From contig DATAOB010000081.1 of NCBI GenBank assembly GCA_036265935.1, forward strand, positions 17,337 through 81,336: a stretch of 64,000 nt of DNA, written 5' to 3'. The position numbers were made by a program, and so were the translations under genes. The notes below the pieces were generated by a model. That model was given only the letters and a program-made list of their open reading frames with translations, searched no databases and had not been told where the DNA came from. This DNA comes from JAFASC01 sp036265935 (GTDB taxonomy: Bacteria; Pseudomonadota; Alphaproteobacteria; Rhizobiales; Beijerinckiaceae). This document shows positions 1-8,748 of the stretch, one piece after another (the first letter of the stretch is position 1; each line of letters opens with the position of its first letter).

Positions 1-372
1 GCTATTCTAACCATCCGGCATGGCGAAAAGCCGGAGGCGAAGGAGGACCCGCACCTTTCCGAGAAGGGGCGGCAGCGGGCACAGGCGCTTGTCGCCTTGT
101 TCCGCACGTGCTTTCGCGCACCGGACAAGCTCTACGCCGCCGCGGATAAGCCCAAGAGTTATCGCCCGCGCGAGACGCTGGAGCCGATCGCGCGCGCCTT
201 TGGTCTCGAAATCGATGCGAGCACCGGCGAGTCGGCGGCGCTCGCAGAGCGCTTGCGAGACGAGCCGGACACGTCGCTCGTGCTGGTCTCATGGCGCCAC
301 GAGCTGATCCCGAATCTCGCCCGCGGCCTCGGCGCATCAGATGTGCCGGCGGATTGGCCCGACGACCTCTAG
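1..372 (+). CDS. Histidine phosphatase family protein, 3' part only
   Basis: The reading frame is open from the first base of the window and ends in TAG, so the 5' end of the gene lies outside. The visible part begins A-I-L-T-I-R-H-G-E-K; RHGE is the phosphate-binding motif of the histidine phosphatase superfamily, whose His becomes phosphorylated. A second His sits in SWRHE about 98 residues later, matching the C-terminal catalytic His region. The fragment is about 123 residues, so only a few N-terminal residues should be missing. Members dephosphorylate varied small molecules or proteins; the substrate cannot be inferred. It converges on the alpha/beta hydrolase gene that follows. Confidence 0.7.
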   Translation, partial: AILTIRHGEKPEAKEDPHLSEKGRQRAQALVALFRTCFRAPDKLYAAADKPKSYRPRETLEPIARAFGLEIDASTGESAALAERLRDEPDTSLVLVSWRHELIPNLARGLGASDVPADWPDDL

Positions 373-413
373 CCGCTCCAGCGCTTCGTTCCGCCGGAAA
401 ATCGCCTGTACCC

Positions 414-1214
414 TCACCTATGCTCGTCGGCCAACACGAAATCGGCAATCGCTTGTATAAAAACCTCCGGCTGCTCGAGCGGCGGACAATGGCCGCAGCC
501 GGGAAGCTCGATATAACGCGCGCCGGGAATTGCATCGGCCATTTGCCGACACAGAGCCGGTGGAGTCGCCGCGTCGAATTCGCCGCAAACCACCAAGGTC
601 GGATTGCGGATGGTGGAGAGTTGCGGGACGAGATTGGTCTGCATCAATGTCCGGCAGGCGGTAATGAAAGCCTCCGGTGCGACGCCAAGCAGCACGTTGC
701 GGCGCTCCTCGATCGCATGCGGGTGCGCGTCGAGATAGGCTTTGTGGAAGACCCGGTTCGCCGCGATCGTTGCCACGGCGGCGATGCCTTCGGCCCGGAC
801 TTTTTCCGCCATGAGCTCGAAGGCTTTGCGGCCTTCCGGCGGAAAGCCGGCCGCCGCATCGCTTAACACCAGCCGGCCAAGCCTGTGTCCATGGCGAATC
901 GCCATAGCCGCGGCGATCGTTCCACCGAAACCGTTGGCGACCACAATCGTGTCCCGCGCCAACCCATCGCTGTCGAAGATCGTGGCGATCTGATCTGCGT
1001 AATTATAGATGCCGGGTGAGATCGGCACCGAGTCATAGAAGCCAGGCAAGTTGACGAGAGTGACGCGGAAGCGCTCTGCGAGCCACGGCAGGACCGGATC
1101 AAAGGCGGTGCGGTCGGCAAGCAGCGAGTGAATGACGAGCAGGTCGCGGCCGGCCCCAATGCGCGCGCCGGTCAGTTTGCCGCCGGCGAGTGTGATCTCT
1201 TGGATGTCGGGCAA
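414..1214 (-). CDS. Alpha/beta fold hydrolase with Gly at the nucleophile position
   Basis: This 266-residue protein has the alpha/beta hydrolase layout: an early LLVIHSLLAD strand-loop, a nucleophile-elbow region, an acid in CGEFDAATPP and a late His in GCGHCPP. The elbow, normally G-x-S-x-G, reads A-N-G-F-G-G, so the catalytic Ser is replaced by Gly (GGT, one base from AGT). The closest flavour is the 3-oxoadipate enol-lactonase or pimeloyl-ACP esterase group. Translation very likely starts at TTG 1214, because a strong GAGGAGG ribosome site lies 5-6 bases upstream (complement of 1219-1225). It diverges from the Mo-hydroxylase operon and may serve the same pathway. With Gly at the elbow, serine-esterase activity is doubtful. 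Confidence 0.75.
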   Translation of the reverse strand: MPDIQEITLAGGKLTGARIGAGRDLLVIHSLLADRTAFDPVLPWLAERFRVTLVNLPGFYDSVPISPGIYNYADQIATIFDSDGLARDTIVVANGFGGTIAAAMAIRHGHRLGRLVLSDAAAGFPPEGRKAFELMAEKVRAEGIAAVATIAANRVFHKAYLDAHPHAIEERRNVLLGVAPEAFITACRTLMQTNLVPQLSTIRNPTLVVCGEFDAATPPALCRQMADAIPGARYIELPGCGHCPPLEQPEVFIQAIADFVLADEHR

Positions 1215-1321
1215 GACGCCTCCTCAATCGGAGGCTGCCTAGCAGAGGGATCTTGCCACGGCAATCAGGGTTGTTTTACGTCCTCTGCGCGCTCGATCGA
1301 CGTCGCCGCGCATCGAGGCAT

Positions 1322-2206
1322 ATGAGCGAGAGTCCCGTGAAGCCGGCGCCTTTCACCTATCACGATCCGCGAAGCCGCGCCGAGCTCCACGATCTGCTCG
1401 CGTGTCTTGAGAACACGAAGCTGCTCGCCGGCGGCCAGTCGCTGATGCCGATGCTCAACATGCGCATCGTCGCGCCGGATCATCTCATCGATCTCAACAG
1501 AATGCCCGGGATGGCCGGCATTGCCGTGGCCGAGAATCACATCAGGATCGGCGCGATGACGCGCCAAGCAGATCTGCACGATTCAGCTGAGATCGGTAAC
1601 CATCTGCCGATCATGGTGGAAGCCCTCGACCATGTCGGACATTTTCAGACGCGCTCACGCGGCACGATCGGCGGCTCGTGTTGCCATCTCGATCCGGCAG
1701 CAGAATTGCCGGCGTTGTGCGCGTTGTATGATGCCGAGTTCGATATTTCCGGACCTAATGGCGCGCGCAAGGTCACCGCGCGGGATTGGTTTCAAGACTA
1801 TCTGCAATCGGCGCTCGCCGAAAACGAGGTGTTGGACAGCATTCGCCTGCCGCTCTGGCCCGCAGGCACGACATATGGGTTCAGTGAATATGCGCGCCGC
1901 AGCGGCGATTTCGCCATTGCCGGCGCAGGCGTGCTGGTCGCGTGGCAAAACGCCGATATAATAAAGCGCCTCGCGGTCGTCGTCTTTGGCGTCGCGTCAC
2001 AGCCGATCCGCCTCAGAGCCATAGAACGAGACCTTGTCGGCACTAGATTGGACGCAGAGGCGATCCGCGCAGCCGCGGATGCAGCAAAACGCATCGAGGC
2101 GATGAGCGACCCCTACGTGTCGTCCGACTATCGCCGCCGGCTGTCCGCAGTGACAGTCGAGCGCGCGCTGCGGGCGGCCGTGCAGCGCGCGGAGCAGTTG
2201 GCGTGA
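1322..2206 (+). CDS. Molybdenum hydroxylase FAD-binding subunit (CoxM/CutM-like)
   Basis: A 294-residue protein of the xanthine dehydrogenase/CO dehydrogenase medium-subunit family, which carries FAD and passes electrons from the 2Fe-2S subunit to an acceptor. The FAD-binding motif AGGQSLMPMLNMR is at residues 36-48 and a second motif, TIGGSCCHLDPAAE, at about 115-128. The usual second motif is TIGGSLAHADP, so the CC is unusual. I chose ATG 1322 over an in-frame start at 1253 because family members begin just before a P-F-x-Y segment. It is the first gene of the M-S-L-transporter operon; its stop overlaps the next start (GTGA). The substrate of the complex is not evident. Confidence 0.85.
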   Translation: MSESPVKPAPFTYHDPRSRAELHDLLACLENTKLLAGGQSLMPMLNMRIVAPDHLIDLNRMPGMAGIAVAENHIRIGAMTRQADLHDSAEIGNHLPIMVEALDHVGHFQTRSRGTIGGSCCHLDPAAELPALCALYDAEFDISGPNGARKVTARDWFQDYLQSALAENEVLDSIRLPLWPAGTTYGFSEYARRSGDFAIAGAGVLVAWQNADIIKRLAVVVFGVASQPIRLRAIERDLVGTRLDAEAIRAAADAAKRIEAMSDPYVSSDYRRRLSAVTVERALRAAVQRAEQLA

Positions 2207-2685
2207 GCGATACGCGCCGCATCACGCTTCGCGTCAACGGCAAACCGCACACGGCAGACGTGGAGACGCGCGTTCATCTCGCCGATTTCCTGCGCGGATC
2301 GCTCGGCCTCACCGGAACACATCTCGGCTGCGAGCATGGCGTCTGCGGCGCTTGCACGATCATCGTCGACGGGCGCGCGGTGCGCTCCTGCCTGATGCTC
2401 GCCGTACAGGCGGACGGCGCGGAGATCGAAACGGTCGAGAGCCTCGGCGCGGCCGACGCCCTTTCGCCGTTGCAGAAAGCTTTTTCCACGCATCACGCGC
2501 TGCAATGCGGCTTTTGCACGCCGGGCATGCTAATGTCGCTCGAAGCCTTTCTGCGCGCCAATCCACAGCCAAGCGAGGCGGATATCCGCGAAGCGATTTC
2601 GGGAAACATCTGCCGCTGCACCGGCTATCAAGGGATTGTCGAGGCCGCGCTCGCGGCCGTTGCGGCCCGCGAGCCCACACAATGA
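2203..2685 (+). CDS. Molybdenum hydroxylase 2Fe-2S subunit (CoxS/CutS-like)
   Basis: This 160-residue protein carries two [2Fe-2S] clusters. The plant-ferredoxin-like cluster uses Cys 43, 48, 51 and 63 (GCEHGVCGAC...SC), and the second uses Cys 102, 105, 137 and 139 (CGFCTPGM...CRC). Length and spacing match the family. The start is GTG at 2203, inside the stop of the FAD subunit (GTGA overlap), implying translational coupling. It should relay electrons between the molybdopterin centre and FAD. It sits between the M and L subunits, the classical cox order. Confidence 0.9.
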   Translation: MSDTRRITLRVNGKPHTADVETRVHLADFLRGSLGLTGTHLGCEHGVCGACTIIVDGRAVRSCLMLAVQADGAEIETVESLGAADALSPLQKAFSTHHALQCGFCTPGMLMSLEAFLRANPQPSEADIREAISGNICRCTGYQGIVEAALAAVAAREPTQ

Positions 2686-5036
2686 GCGCACGCTATTTCG
2701 GCGCGGCGGTGCCGCGGCTCGAAGACCCGCGGCTGCTCGCCGGACAGGGCCGTTATGTCGATGACATTTCACTCCCCGGCATGCTCAACGCTGCCTTCAT
2801 GCGCGCGCAGGTCGCGCATGGGCGCATTCGCGGCATCGACGCCAGACAAGCGCGAAACATGCCGGGCGTCGCGGCGATCTACACGATGGCCGATTTCGCT
2901 GCGATTGCGCAGGGGCCGATGCCGCCGATGGCGCCGCACCCGCTCCTCAAGACGCCAATCACCTATCATCCGCTGGCCGTGGACGAGGTTTGTCACGTCG
3001 GCGAGGCGATTGCCATCGTCCTCGCCGATACATGCCAGCAGGCGGAGGACGCTGCAAACGCAATCGATCTCGATGTCGAGGACCTGCCTTCGATTGCCGA
3101 TCCACTCGCGGCGCTCGCGGATGACGCGCCGAAAGTGCATTCCGGGCGTAACAGTAATCTCATCGGCGCGTTACGCGGCGGCTTCGGCAATGTGGAAGCC
3201 GTGTTTGCCAAGGCGGATCACGTCCTCGCGGAGACCTTCTCGATACATCGCGGCGGCTGCCATTCTATGGAATGCCGCGGTGTCATCGCTGCGCCCGACA
3301 CTCTCTCCGATGGCCTCACCATCTACACGTCGTCGCAATCGCCCTACATGGTGCGGCGCCATCTTGCGCAATATCTTAAGCGCGATGAATCCACCTTGCG
3401 AGTGATTGCACCTGACGTCGGCGGCGGCTTCGGCCCGAAAGCCAACGTCTATCCCGAAGAATTCGCCGTCGCGCTTGCAGCGTTCACGATTGAACGGCCG
3501 GTCAAGTGGATCGAGGACCGCAGCGAGCATTTCGTCGCGACAACGCAGCAGCGCGACCAGGTCTGGAATGTCGAAGTTGCATTCACCGGTGAAGGCCGCA
3601 TGCAGGCGGTGCGCGGCCGCTGCATTCACGACAACGGCGCCTACGCGCCCTACGGCCTCATACTCCCGGCAACGGCGCTCGCCTCTTTTCCCGGCCCTTA
3701 CGCGCTCGAGGCGCTCGACGTTTCGATCGATGTCGTCCTCACCAATCTCGTCCCGACGTCGCCGGTGCGCGGTGCGGCGCGTCCCTGCACGGCGTTCGTT
3801 CTGGAGCGTCTCGCCGATCGCATCGCGCGCCATCTCGATCTGCCGCGCGAAGAGGTGCGGCGCCGCAGCTTAGTCGCGACCGAGCAGATGCCCTACACGA
3901 CCGGCATGAAAGCGCGCGACGGCTCGCCGATCTCCTATGACAGCGGCGACTACATCAAGGCGCTCGATCTCGCGTTGAAAAAGATCGATGCTGCCGGCTT
4001 TGCTGCCCGGAAGACGGAAGCGGCCGCGCGCGGCACGCTCCTCGGCCTCGGCATGGCGTCCTGCGTCGAAGATACCGGCCTCGCGCCTTTCGAAGGTGCG
4101 ACCGTACGCGTCACGCCGGCCGGCAAGGTCACGATCGCCACGGGCGCCGCGAGCCAGGGCCAGGGTCACCGCACGGTCCTCGCGCAAATCGCCGCCGATG
4201 CGCTCGGCGTCGATATTGCCGATATCAGCGTTGAGGCAGCCGACACCGGCAAGTTCCCGCTCGGGATTTCGACGATCGCGAGCCGCATCGCCGTCACCGC
4301 CGGCTCCTCGGTCGAACTTGCCGCGCAGAAGGTGCGGAACAAAGCGCTGAAAGCGGCGTCCTTCATGCTTGAGGCGGCGGAGGCCGATCTTGAAATCGAC
4401 AACGGAATAGTGCGGGTGGTCGGCGTCCCCAGCATGCAGGTGTCGCTGGGCGACATCGCACGCGCGCTCTCGGGCAGCGCGGGGCTGCTGTTGCCGGGCC
4501 ATATCGAGCCCGATCTCGCCGCAACCGCTTATTTCGAATCGAACGCGCTGACATTCGCCTATGGCGCGAACGCGTGTGAGGTTGAGATCGATCCGGCGAC
4601 CGGCGATGCCCGCGTGACGCGCTATGTCGTCGTGCACGATTGCGGCCGGCTCATCAATCCGCTGGTCGTCGACGGCCAGATTCGCGGCGGCGTCGTTCAC
4701 GGGATCGGCAATGCACTTTACGAGCGCATGGTCTATGATGAGGCAGGCCAGCCGCTTTCGACGAATTACGGCGAATATCTGCTGCCGCTCGCAACCGAAA
4801 TGCCAGACATAGAGATTCATCACATCGAGACGCCGTCGCCGCGCAATCCGATCGGGGTCAAAGGCGCCGGCGAGGGCGGCACGATACCGGCCACCGCTTG
4901 CGTGATTTCGGCGATCGAAGACGCGCTTGGAACGGGCGCGCCTTTCATCGCGGAACACCCGGTCTCGCCGGATCGCATAACGCAATGGCTTGACGCAATG
5001 ACGTCAGCCGACGATTTGAAAGGGAGGGGACAATGA
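2682..5036 (+). CDS. Molybdenum hydroxylase large, Mo-binding subunit (form II CoxL-like)
   Basis: A 784-residue protein of the aldehyde oxidase/xanthine dehydrogenase molybdopterin-binding family. Visible features are the N-terminal RLEDPRLLAGQGRYVDDI block, GGGFGPK, the loop RGAARP, GASQGQGH and the C-terminal GVKGAGEGGT that carries the proposed catalytic Glu. True form I CO dehydrogenases have an AYxCSFR active-site loop; here the loop is RGAARP, close to the form II AYRGAGR type, so CO is not the likely substrate. The start is ATG 2682 in an ATGA overlap with the 2Fe-2S gene; the longer in-frame ORF from 2352 lies over that gene. Aldehydes, purines or N-heteroaromatics are all possible substrates. 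No cofactor-insertion gene (coxD/E/F type) is adjacent. Confidence 0.88.
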   Translation: MSARYFGAAVPRLEDPRLLAGQGRYVDDISLPGMLNAAFMRAQVAHGRIRGIDARQARNMPGVAAIYTMADFAAIAQGPMPPMAPHPLLKTPITYHPLAVDEVCHVGEAIAIVLADTCQQAEDAANAIDLDVEDLPSIADPLAALADDAPKVHSGRNSNLIGALRGGFGNVEAVFAKADHVLAETFSIHRGGCHSMECRGVIAAPDTLSDGLTIYTSSQSPYMVRRHLAQYLKRDESTLRVIAPDVGGGFGPKANVYPEEFAVALAAFTIERPVKWIEDRSEHFVATTQQRDQVWNVEVAFTGEGRMQAVRGRCIHDNGAYAPYGLILPATALASFPGPYALEALDVSIDVVLTNLVPTSPVRGAARPCTAFVLERLADRIARHLDLPREEVRRRSLVATEQMPYTTGMKARDGSPISYDSGDYIKALDLALKKIDAAGFAARKTEAAARGTLLGLGMASCVEDTGLAPFEGATVRVTPAGKVTIATGAASQGQGHRTVLAQIAADALGVDIADISVEAADTGKFPLGISTIASRIAVTAGSSVELAAQKVRNKALKAASFMLEAAEADLEIDNGIVRVVGVPSMQVSLGDIARALSGSAGLLLPGHIEPDLAATAYFESNALTFAYGANACEVEIDPATGDARVTRYVVVHDCGRLINPLVVDGQIRGGVVHGIGNALYERMVYDEAGQPLSTNYGEYLLPLATEMPDIEIHHIETPSPRNPIGVKGAGEGGTIPATACVISAIEDALGTGAPFIAEHPVSPDRITQWLDAMTSADDLKGRGQ

Positions 5037-6433
5037 CGATCAGCGAAGCCGCCGCCATGCCGCGTGGAACCAGCATACAGACGGGCGCGCGTCTCGACCG
5101 GCTACCGACATCGAGCTTTCACAAGCGCATCTTTTTCCTGATCGGCGCCGGGATGTTTTTCGACGGCTACGATCTTTATGTCGGCACGAACGTGCTCGGC
5201 TCAACGGTGTCGACGGGCTTCTCCACTTTGGCGCAAAACGCGCAATTCGTCTCGCTGACGTTCGTCGGCATGACGATCGGCTCGCTTGCGGCGGGATTTC
5301 TCGGCGATGCGTTCGGGCGGCGCTTCACTTATCAGGTCAACCTGCTCATCTTCGGCCTGGCGTCGCTGGCGGCTGCGTTCGCTCCGACAATGGAATGGCT
5401 GATCGCGGCGCGTTTCGTCATGGGTCTTGGGCTCGGGGCGGAAATCGTCGTCGGCTACTCGACGCTGACCGAATTCGTACCGCCGCGTTCGCGCGGACGC
5501 TGGCTGTCGTTTATGGCTTTCATCGTCGTCTGCGGCCTGCCGGCGACCACGATACTCGGTTCGCTGATCATTCCGGCTTTCGGCTGGCGGCCGATGTTTG
5601 TTATCGCCGCCATCGGTGCGCTCATCGTCTGGTATTTGCGCAAGGCGCTGCCGGAATCGCCGCGCTGGCTTGAATCGAAAGGCCGCATCGCCGAAGCGGA
5701 GGCGCTGCTCTCCGAGATCGAGCGCGAATGCGACGCCTCAGGCGCCCCGCTGCCGCCCGCCGCGGCGAAAGCGCCTCTGATGACGGCGCGCGAATTGTTC
5801 GGACCGACATTGCTGCCCCGTCTCGTGCTCGGGTCGATCGTACTCATCGTCATCAATACGCTGATCTTTGGGTTCGTCACCTGGCTGCCGACCTTCTTCG
5901 TGCAGCAAGGGATCACGCTGACGCGCTCCTTCGCCTACACGGTGATGATCTCGCTTGCCGCACCGGTTGGCTGTGCCATCGGCGCGTTCCTGTCGGATCG
6001 CGTCGGGCGGCGTCCGACCATCATCGGCGGATCGATGGCCGCCATCCTGTTCGGCGCGCTTTATCCCTTCATGAAGGACCCGGCGCTGATCGTTGCGACC
6101 GGTTTCTGCCTGCTGCTGGCGATCTATGTGCTCGTCGCGCTGCTTTACGGCGTCTACACGCCGGAACTGTTTCCGACCGAAGTGCGGCTGCGCGCCAACG
6201 GCATCTGCAACATGCTCGGACGCGGCGCGACCATCATCTCGCCGTTCATTGTGGTGGCTTTGTTCAGGGCGTATGGCGTCGGCGGCGTCATCGCCTTCAT
6301 GATCGGGTTGCTTGTCCTGCAGATTGCCGCGGTGTGGTTCTGGGGCATCGAGCCGGCGCGACGGGGCCTCGAGGAGCTAACCTCGGAGGAGCCGAACGCG
6401 GATATTCGCACTCGCCCGGCGGTTTCGAGCTAG
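5033..6433 (+). CDS. MFS transporter, metabolite:proton symporter type
   Basis: A 466-residue major facilitator protein with the expected 12 hydrophobic segments. It has GRR loops after helix 2 (LGDAFGRR) and in the second half (SDRVGRRPTI), and a PESPRWL motif at the end of the first half, as in sugar-porter and aromatic-acid transporters. The N-terminal FDGYDLYV resembles aromatic acid:H+ symporters and benzoate/4-hydroxybenzoate permeases. Its ATG overlaps the stop of the Mo-subunit gene (ATGA), so it is the fourth gene of that operon and probably imports the enzyme's substrate or a precursor. The substrate is inferred only from family and context. Confidence 0.85.
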   Translation: MTISEAAAMPRGTSIQTGARLDRLPTSSFHKRIFFLIGAGMFFDGYDLYVGTNVLGSTVSTGFSTLAQNAQFVSLTFVGMTIGSLAAGFLGDAFGRRFTYQVNLLIFGLASLAAAFAPTMEWLIAARFVMGLGLGAEIVVGYSTLTEFVPPRSRGRWLSFMAFIVVCGLPATTILGSLIIPAFGWRPMFVIAAIGALIVWYLRKALPESPRWLESKGRIAEAEALLSEIERECDASGAPLPPAAAKAPLMTARELFGPTLLPRLVLGSIVLIVINTLIFGFVTWLPTFFVQQGITLTRSFAYTVMISLAAPVGCAIGAFLSDRVGRRPTIIGGSMAAILFGALYPFMKDPALIVATGFCLLLAIYVLVALLYGVYTPELFPTEVRLRANGICNMLGRGATIISPFIVVALFRAYGVGGVIAFMIGLLVLQIAAVWFWGIEPARRGLEELTSEEPNADIRTRPAVSS

Positions 6434-6525
6434 CGCGCACACGAAGTCGCGGGGACTATGCTGGGGGCGCGATCGGATTACATATACGCTCGAACCCACT
6501 GCCATAACGAAGCATCTGACCGAAA

Positions 6526-8388
6526 ATGTTGCGCTGGCTCGAGCGGCGGATTGATCCCTTCGCCTCCTTTGATGAAACGGCGATGCCGCCCACAAATGTG
6601 GCCGGCTTCGTCTGGCATTACCTGAAGCCGATCCGCTTCTGGCTCGGCGTGCTGTTCGTTGCGTCGCTGGCGATGGGGATCATCGAATCCTCGCTCTACG
6701 TGCTGATGGGCCGCCTGGTCGACATGCTGGCGAAGTCGGCTCCCGAACGGCTTTGGTCGGAGCACGGCGGGGCTTTGATCGGCATGGCGGCGCTGATCCT
6801 TTTCGTGCGGCCGGCGCTGCATTTCCTCAACGAGGGCATCTCCAACCAGATTATCGTGCCGCAGAGCACCAATATGGTTCGCTGGCGCACGCATCTGTAC
6901 ACGCTTGGGCATAGTCTCAGCTACTTCCAGGCCGATTTCGCCGGCCGCCTCGCCAATCGCGTGACGCAGGTTGGGCCGGCCGTGCGCGAGCTCGCTGTCA
7001 CCACGGTCGACACGCTGCTCTACGTCGCGATTTTTGCGATCGCCGCCCTCGGCCTCTTCGGCTCCATCAGCCTATGGCTGGCGCTACCGATGGCGATCTG
7101 GATCGCCGCCTATATCACGCTGTTGCGCTACTTCGTGCCGCGCGCGCAACAGCGCTCGCTCGCCAACGCGGATGCGCGCTCGGTCGCGGTCGGTCGCATC
7201 GTCGACAGCTACACCAACATTCTCACGGTAAAACTGTTCGCCCGCGCCGAGGAGGAGCGCTCGGCGGTGCGCGAAGCGCTGTTCAGCTGGACGCAGGCAT
7301 TTCTGCACTCGTTCCGCCTGGTGACCGGCGTCACCGCCGTGCTGTCGCTGATGAATTCGTCGCTGCTTGTCGCAACCGGCGCGCTCTCGGTCGTTCTGTG
7401 GTCGCGCGGAATCATGACGAGCGGGCAGGCGGCCGCCGGTCTCGCGCTCGTCATGCGCATCATGGCGATGTCGGGCTGGGTCATGCAGACGGTTCGCGGC
7501 GTCTTCGAGAATGTCGGCGTCGTGCAGGAGAGCATGCAGACGATCGCGCGCCCGCATGGGCTCGTCGACGCGCCCGACGCCACGCTCCTCAAGGTCATGC
7601 GCGGCGCGATCCGTTTTGAGAACGTCACGTTCCACTACGACCGCGACGACGGCGTCATCGACGATCTGAGCTTCGACATCGCGCCCGGCGAGAAGGTCGG
7701 CATCGTCGGGCCAAGTGGCGCCGGCAAGACGACGATCGCCTCGCTTCTCCTGCGGCTGCACGATATCGAAGCCGGGCGCATCCTGATCGACGGGCAGGAC
7801 ATCGCGCATGTCACGCAAGACTCGCTTCGCCGCAACATCGCTGTCGTGACGCAGGACACGTCGCTTCTGCACCGCTCGATCCGCGACAACATCGCTTACG
7901 GCCGGCCCGAGGCGAGCGAAGCCGAGATCGTCGAAGCCGCCCGCCGCGCGCAGACCCACGACTTCATTCTCGCGCAGCAGGATCATAAAGGGCGACGCGG
8001 CTATCAAGCGCATGTCGGCGAGCGCGGCGTAAAACTCTCCGGCGGCCAGCGTCAGCGCATTGCCATTGCCCGCGTGATTCTGAAAGACGCGCCGATCCTG
8101 GTGCTCGACGAGGCAACGTCGTCGCTCGATTCCGAAATCGAGGCGGCGATCCAGGACGCGCTCGCGACCTTGATCGAGAAGAAGACCGTCATCGCCATTG
8201 CGCATCGGCTCTCGACCATCGCGCGGCTCGATCGGCTGATCGTGCTCGATCAAGGCCGCATCGCCGAGCAAGGCACACATGCCGATCTTCTGCGCCGCGA
8301 CGGCCTCTATGCGCGCATGTGGCGCCGGCAGTCCGGCGGGTTCTTGGGCGACGAGGAAGGCGAGTCGTTCGGCATCGCCGCGCAGTGA
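6526..8388 (+). CDS. ABC exporter, fused membrane and ATPase domains
   Basis: A 620-residue half-transporter. The first ~330 residues hold a six-helix type IV (ABC exporter) membrane domain. The rest is an ATPase with Walker A GPSGAGKTT, signature LSGGQRQRIAIAR, Walker B ILVLDEATSSLD and the H-loop AIAHRLS. It would work as a dimer in the inner membrane, extruding lipids, peptides or drugs; the substrate is unknown. The gene stands alone, with 92 bases to the MFS gene and about 200 to napE. No convincing ribosome site is visible at ATG 6526, but the N-terminus has no in-frame alternative that fits the family better. Confidence 0.88.
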   Translation: MLRWLERRIDPFASFDETAMPPTNVAGFVWHYLKPIRFWLGVLFVASLAMGIIESSLYVLMGRLVDMLAKSAPERLWSEHGGALIGMAALILFVRPALHFLNEGISNQIIVPQSTNMVRWRTHLYTLGHSLSYFQADFAGRLANRVTQVGPAVRELAVTTVDTLLYVAIFAIAALGLFGSISLWLALPMAIWIAAYITLLRYFVPRAQQRSLANADARSVAVGRIVDSYTNILTVKLFARAEEERSAVREALFSWTQAFLHSFRLVTGVTAVLSLMNSSLLVATGALSVVLWSRGIMTSGQAAAGLALVMRIMAMSGWVMQTVRGVFENVGVVQESMQTIARPHGLVDAPDATLLKVMRGAIRFENVTFHYDRDDGVIDDLSFDIAPGEKVGIVGPSGAGKTTIASLLLRLHDIEAGRILIDGQDIAHVTQDSLRRNIAVVTQDTSLLHRSIRDNIAYGRPEASEAEIVEAARRAQTHDFILAQQDHKGRRGYQAHVGERGVKLSGGQRQRIAIARVILKDAPILVLDEATSSLDSEIEAAIQDALATLIEKKTVIAIAHRLSTIARLDRLIVLDQGRIAEQGTHADLLRRDGLYARMWRRQSGGFLGDEEGESFGIAAQ

Positions 8389-8514
8389 GGTCCATTCCGT
8401 CTCCCAGTATGCGGCGAAGGACAGGGTGAGGGGGCGGCGCTGACAATTCTTGCGAGCCATCCGGCTGCGGAGTGGTCCGACGGCCATTCTGCGCAAATTT
8501 CAGGCATTCTGCTC

Positions 8515-8542
8515 TTGAACCGTGCGCTCTTGCTTCTACACT
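8515..8542 (+). promoter_or_regulatory. Possible promoter of the nap operon
   Basis: TTGAAC at 8515-8520 and TACACT at 8537-8542 are separated by 16 bases, about 50 bases before napE. This is a plausible housekeeping-type promoter. I found no clear FNR/FixK dyad (TTGAT-N4-ATCAA), so oxygen control is not visible. Confidence 0.3.
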
Positions 8543-8594
8543 GGGCCGGCCTTGGGGAGCGGTTCGATTGCATGAGACTGTCGAACTTCCGGCT

Positions 8595-8738
8595 GTGAAT
8601 AGCCGCCGACGCGAAGTGCTCACGTTCTTCGGTCTGGCGGTGTTCATCTGGCCGTTCATCGCCGTCGGCGTGGTTGCGACGTGGGGTCTCGTCGTCTGGA
8701 TCTATTACGTGCTGACGGGTCCGCCGGGACCGTCCTAA
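8595..8738 (+). CDS. napE: Periplasmic nitrate reductase accessory protein NapE
   Basis: A 47-residue single-helix membrane protein. A basic start (NSRRREVLTF) is followed by a hydrophobic segment FGLAVFIWPFIAVGVVATWG and the hallmark C-terminus TGPPGPS. NapE is found in many alphaproteobacterial nap operons; its role is unclear. I placed the start at GTG 8595 because NapE proteins begin with a short basic stretch. No good ribosome site marks it, and the frame is open upstream to 8472. It opens the napEDABC operon. Confidence 0.8.
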   Translation: MNSRRREVLTFFGLAVFIWPFIAVGVVATWGLVVWIYYVLTGPPGPS

Positions 8739-8748
8739 GGGAGGAAGC

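Noticed and set aside
2352..2681. N-terminal extension of the Mo-subunit ORF
   Set aside because: It overlaps the 2Fe-2S gene in another frame; the family N-terminus begins at ATG 2682, coupled by ATGA.
2682..5036. Calling the Mo-hydroxylase a genuine CO dehydrogenase
   Set aside because: The active-site loop lacks the AYxCSFR signature of form I CoxL.
7084..8496. A 470-codon frame on the minus strand
   Set aside because: Fully antisense to the ABC exporter with intact ATPase motifs.
8440..8595. FNR/FixK site upstream of nap
   Set aside because: No TTGAT-N4-ATCAA-like dyad could be found by reading both strands.
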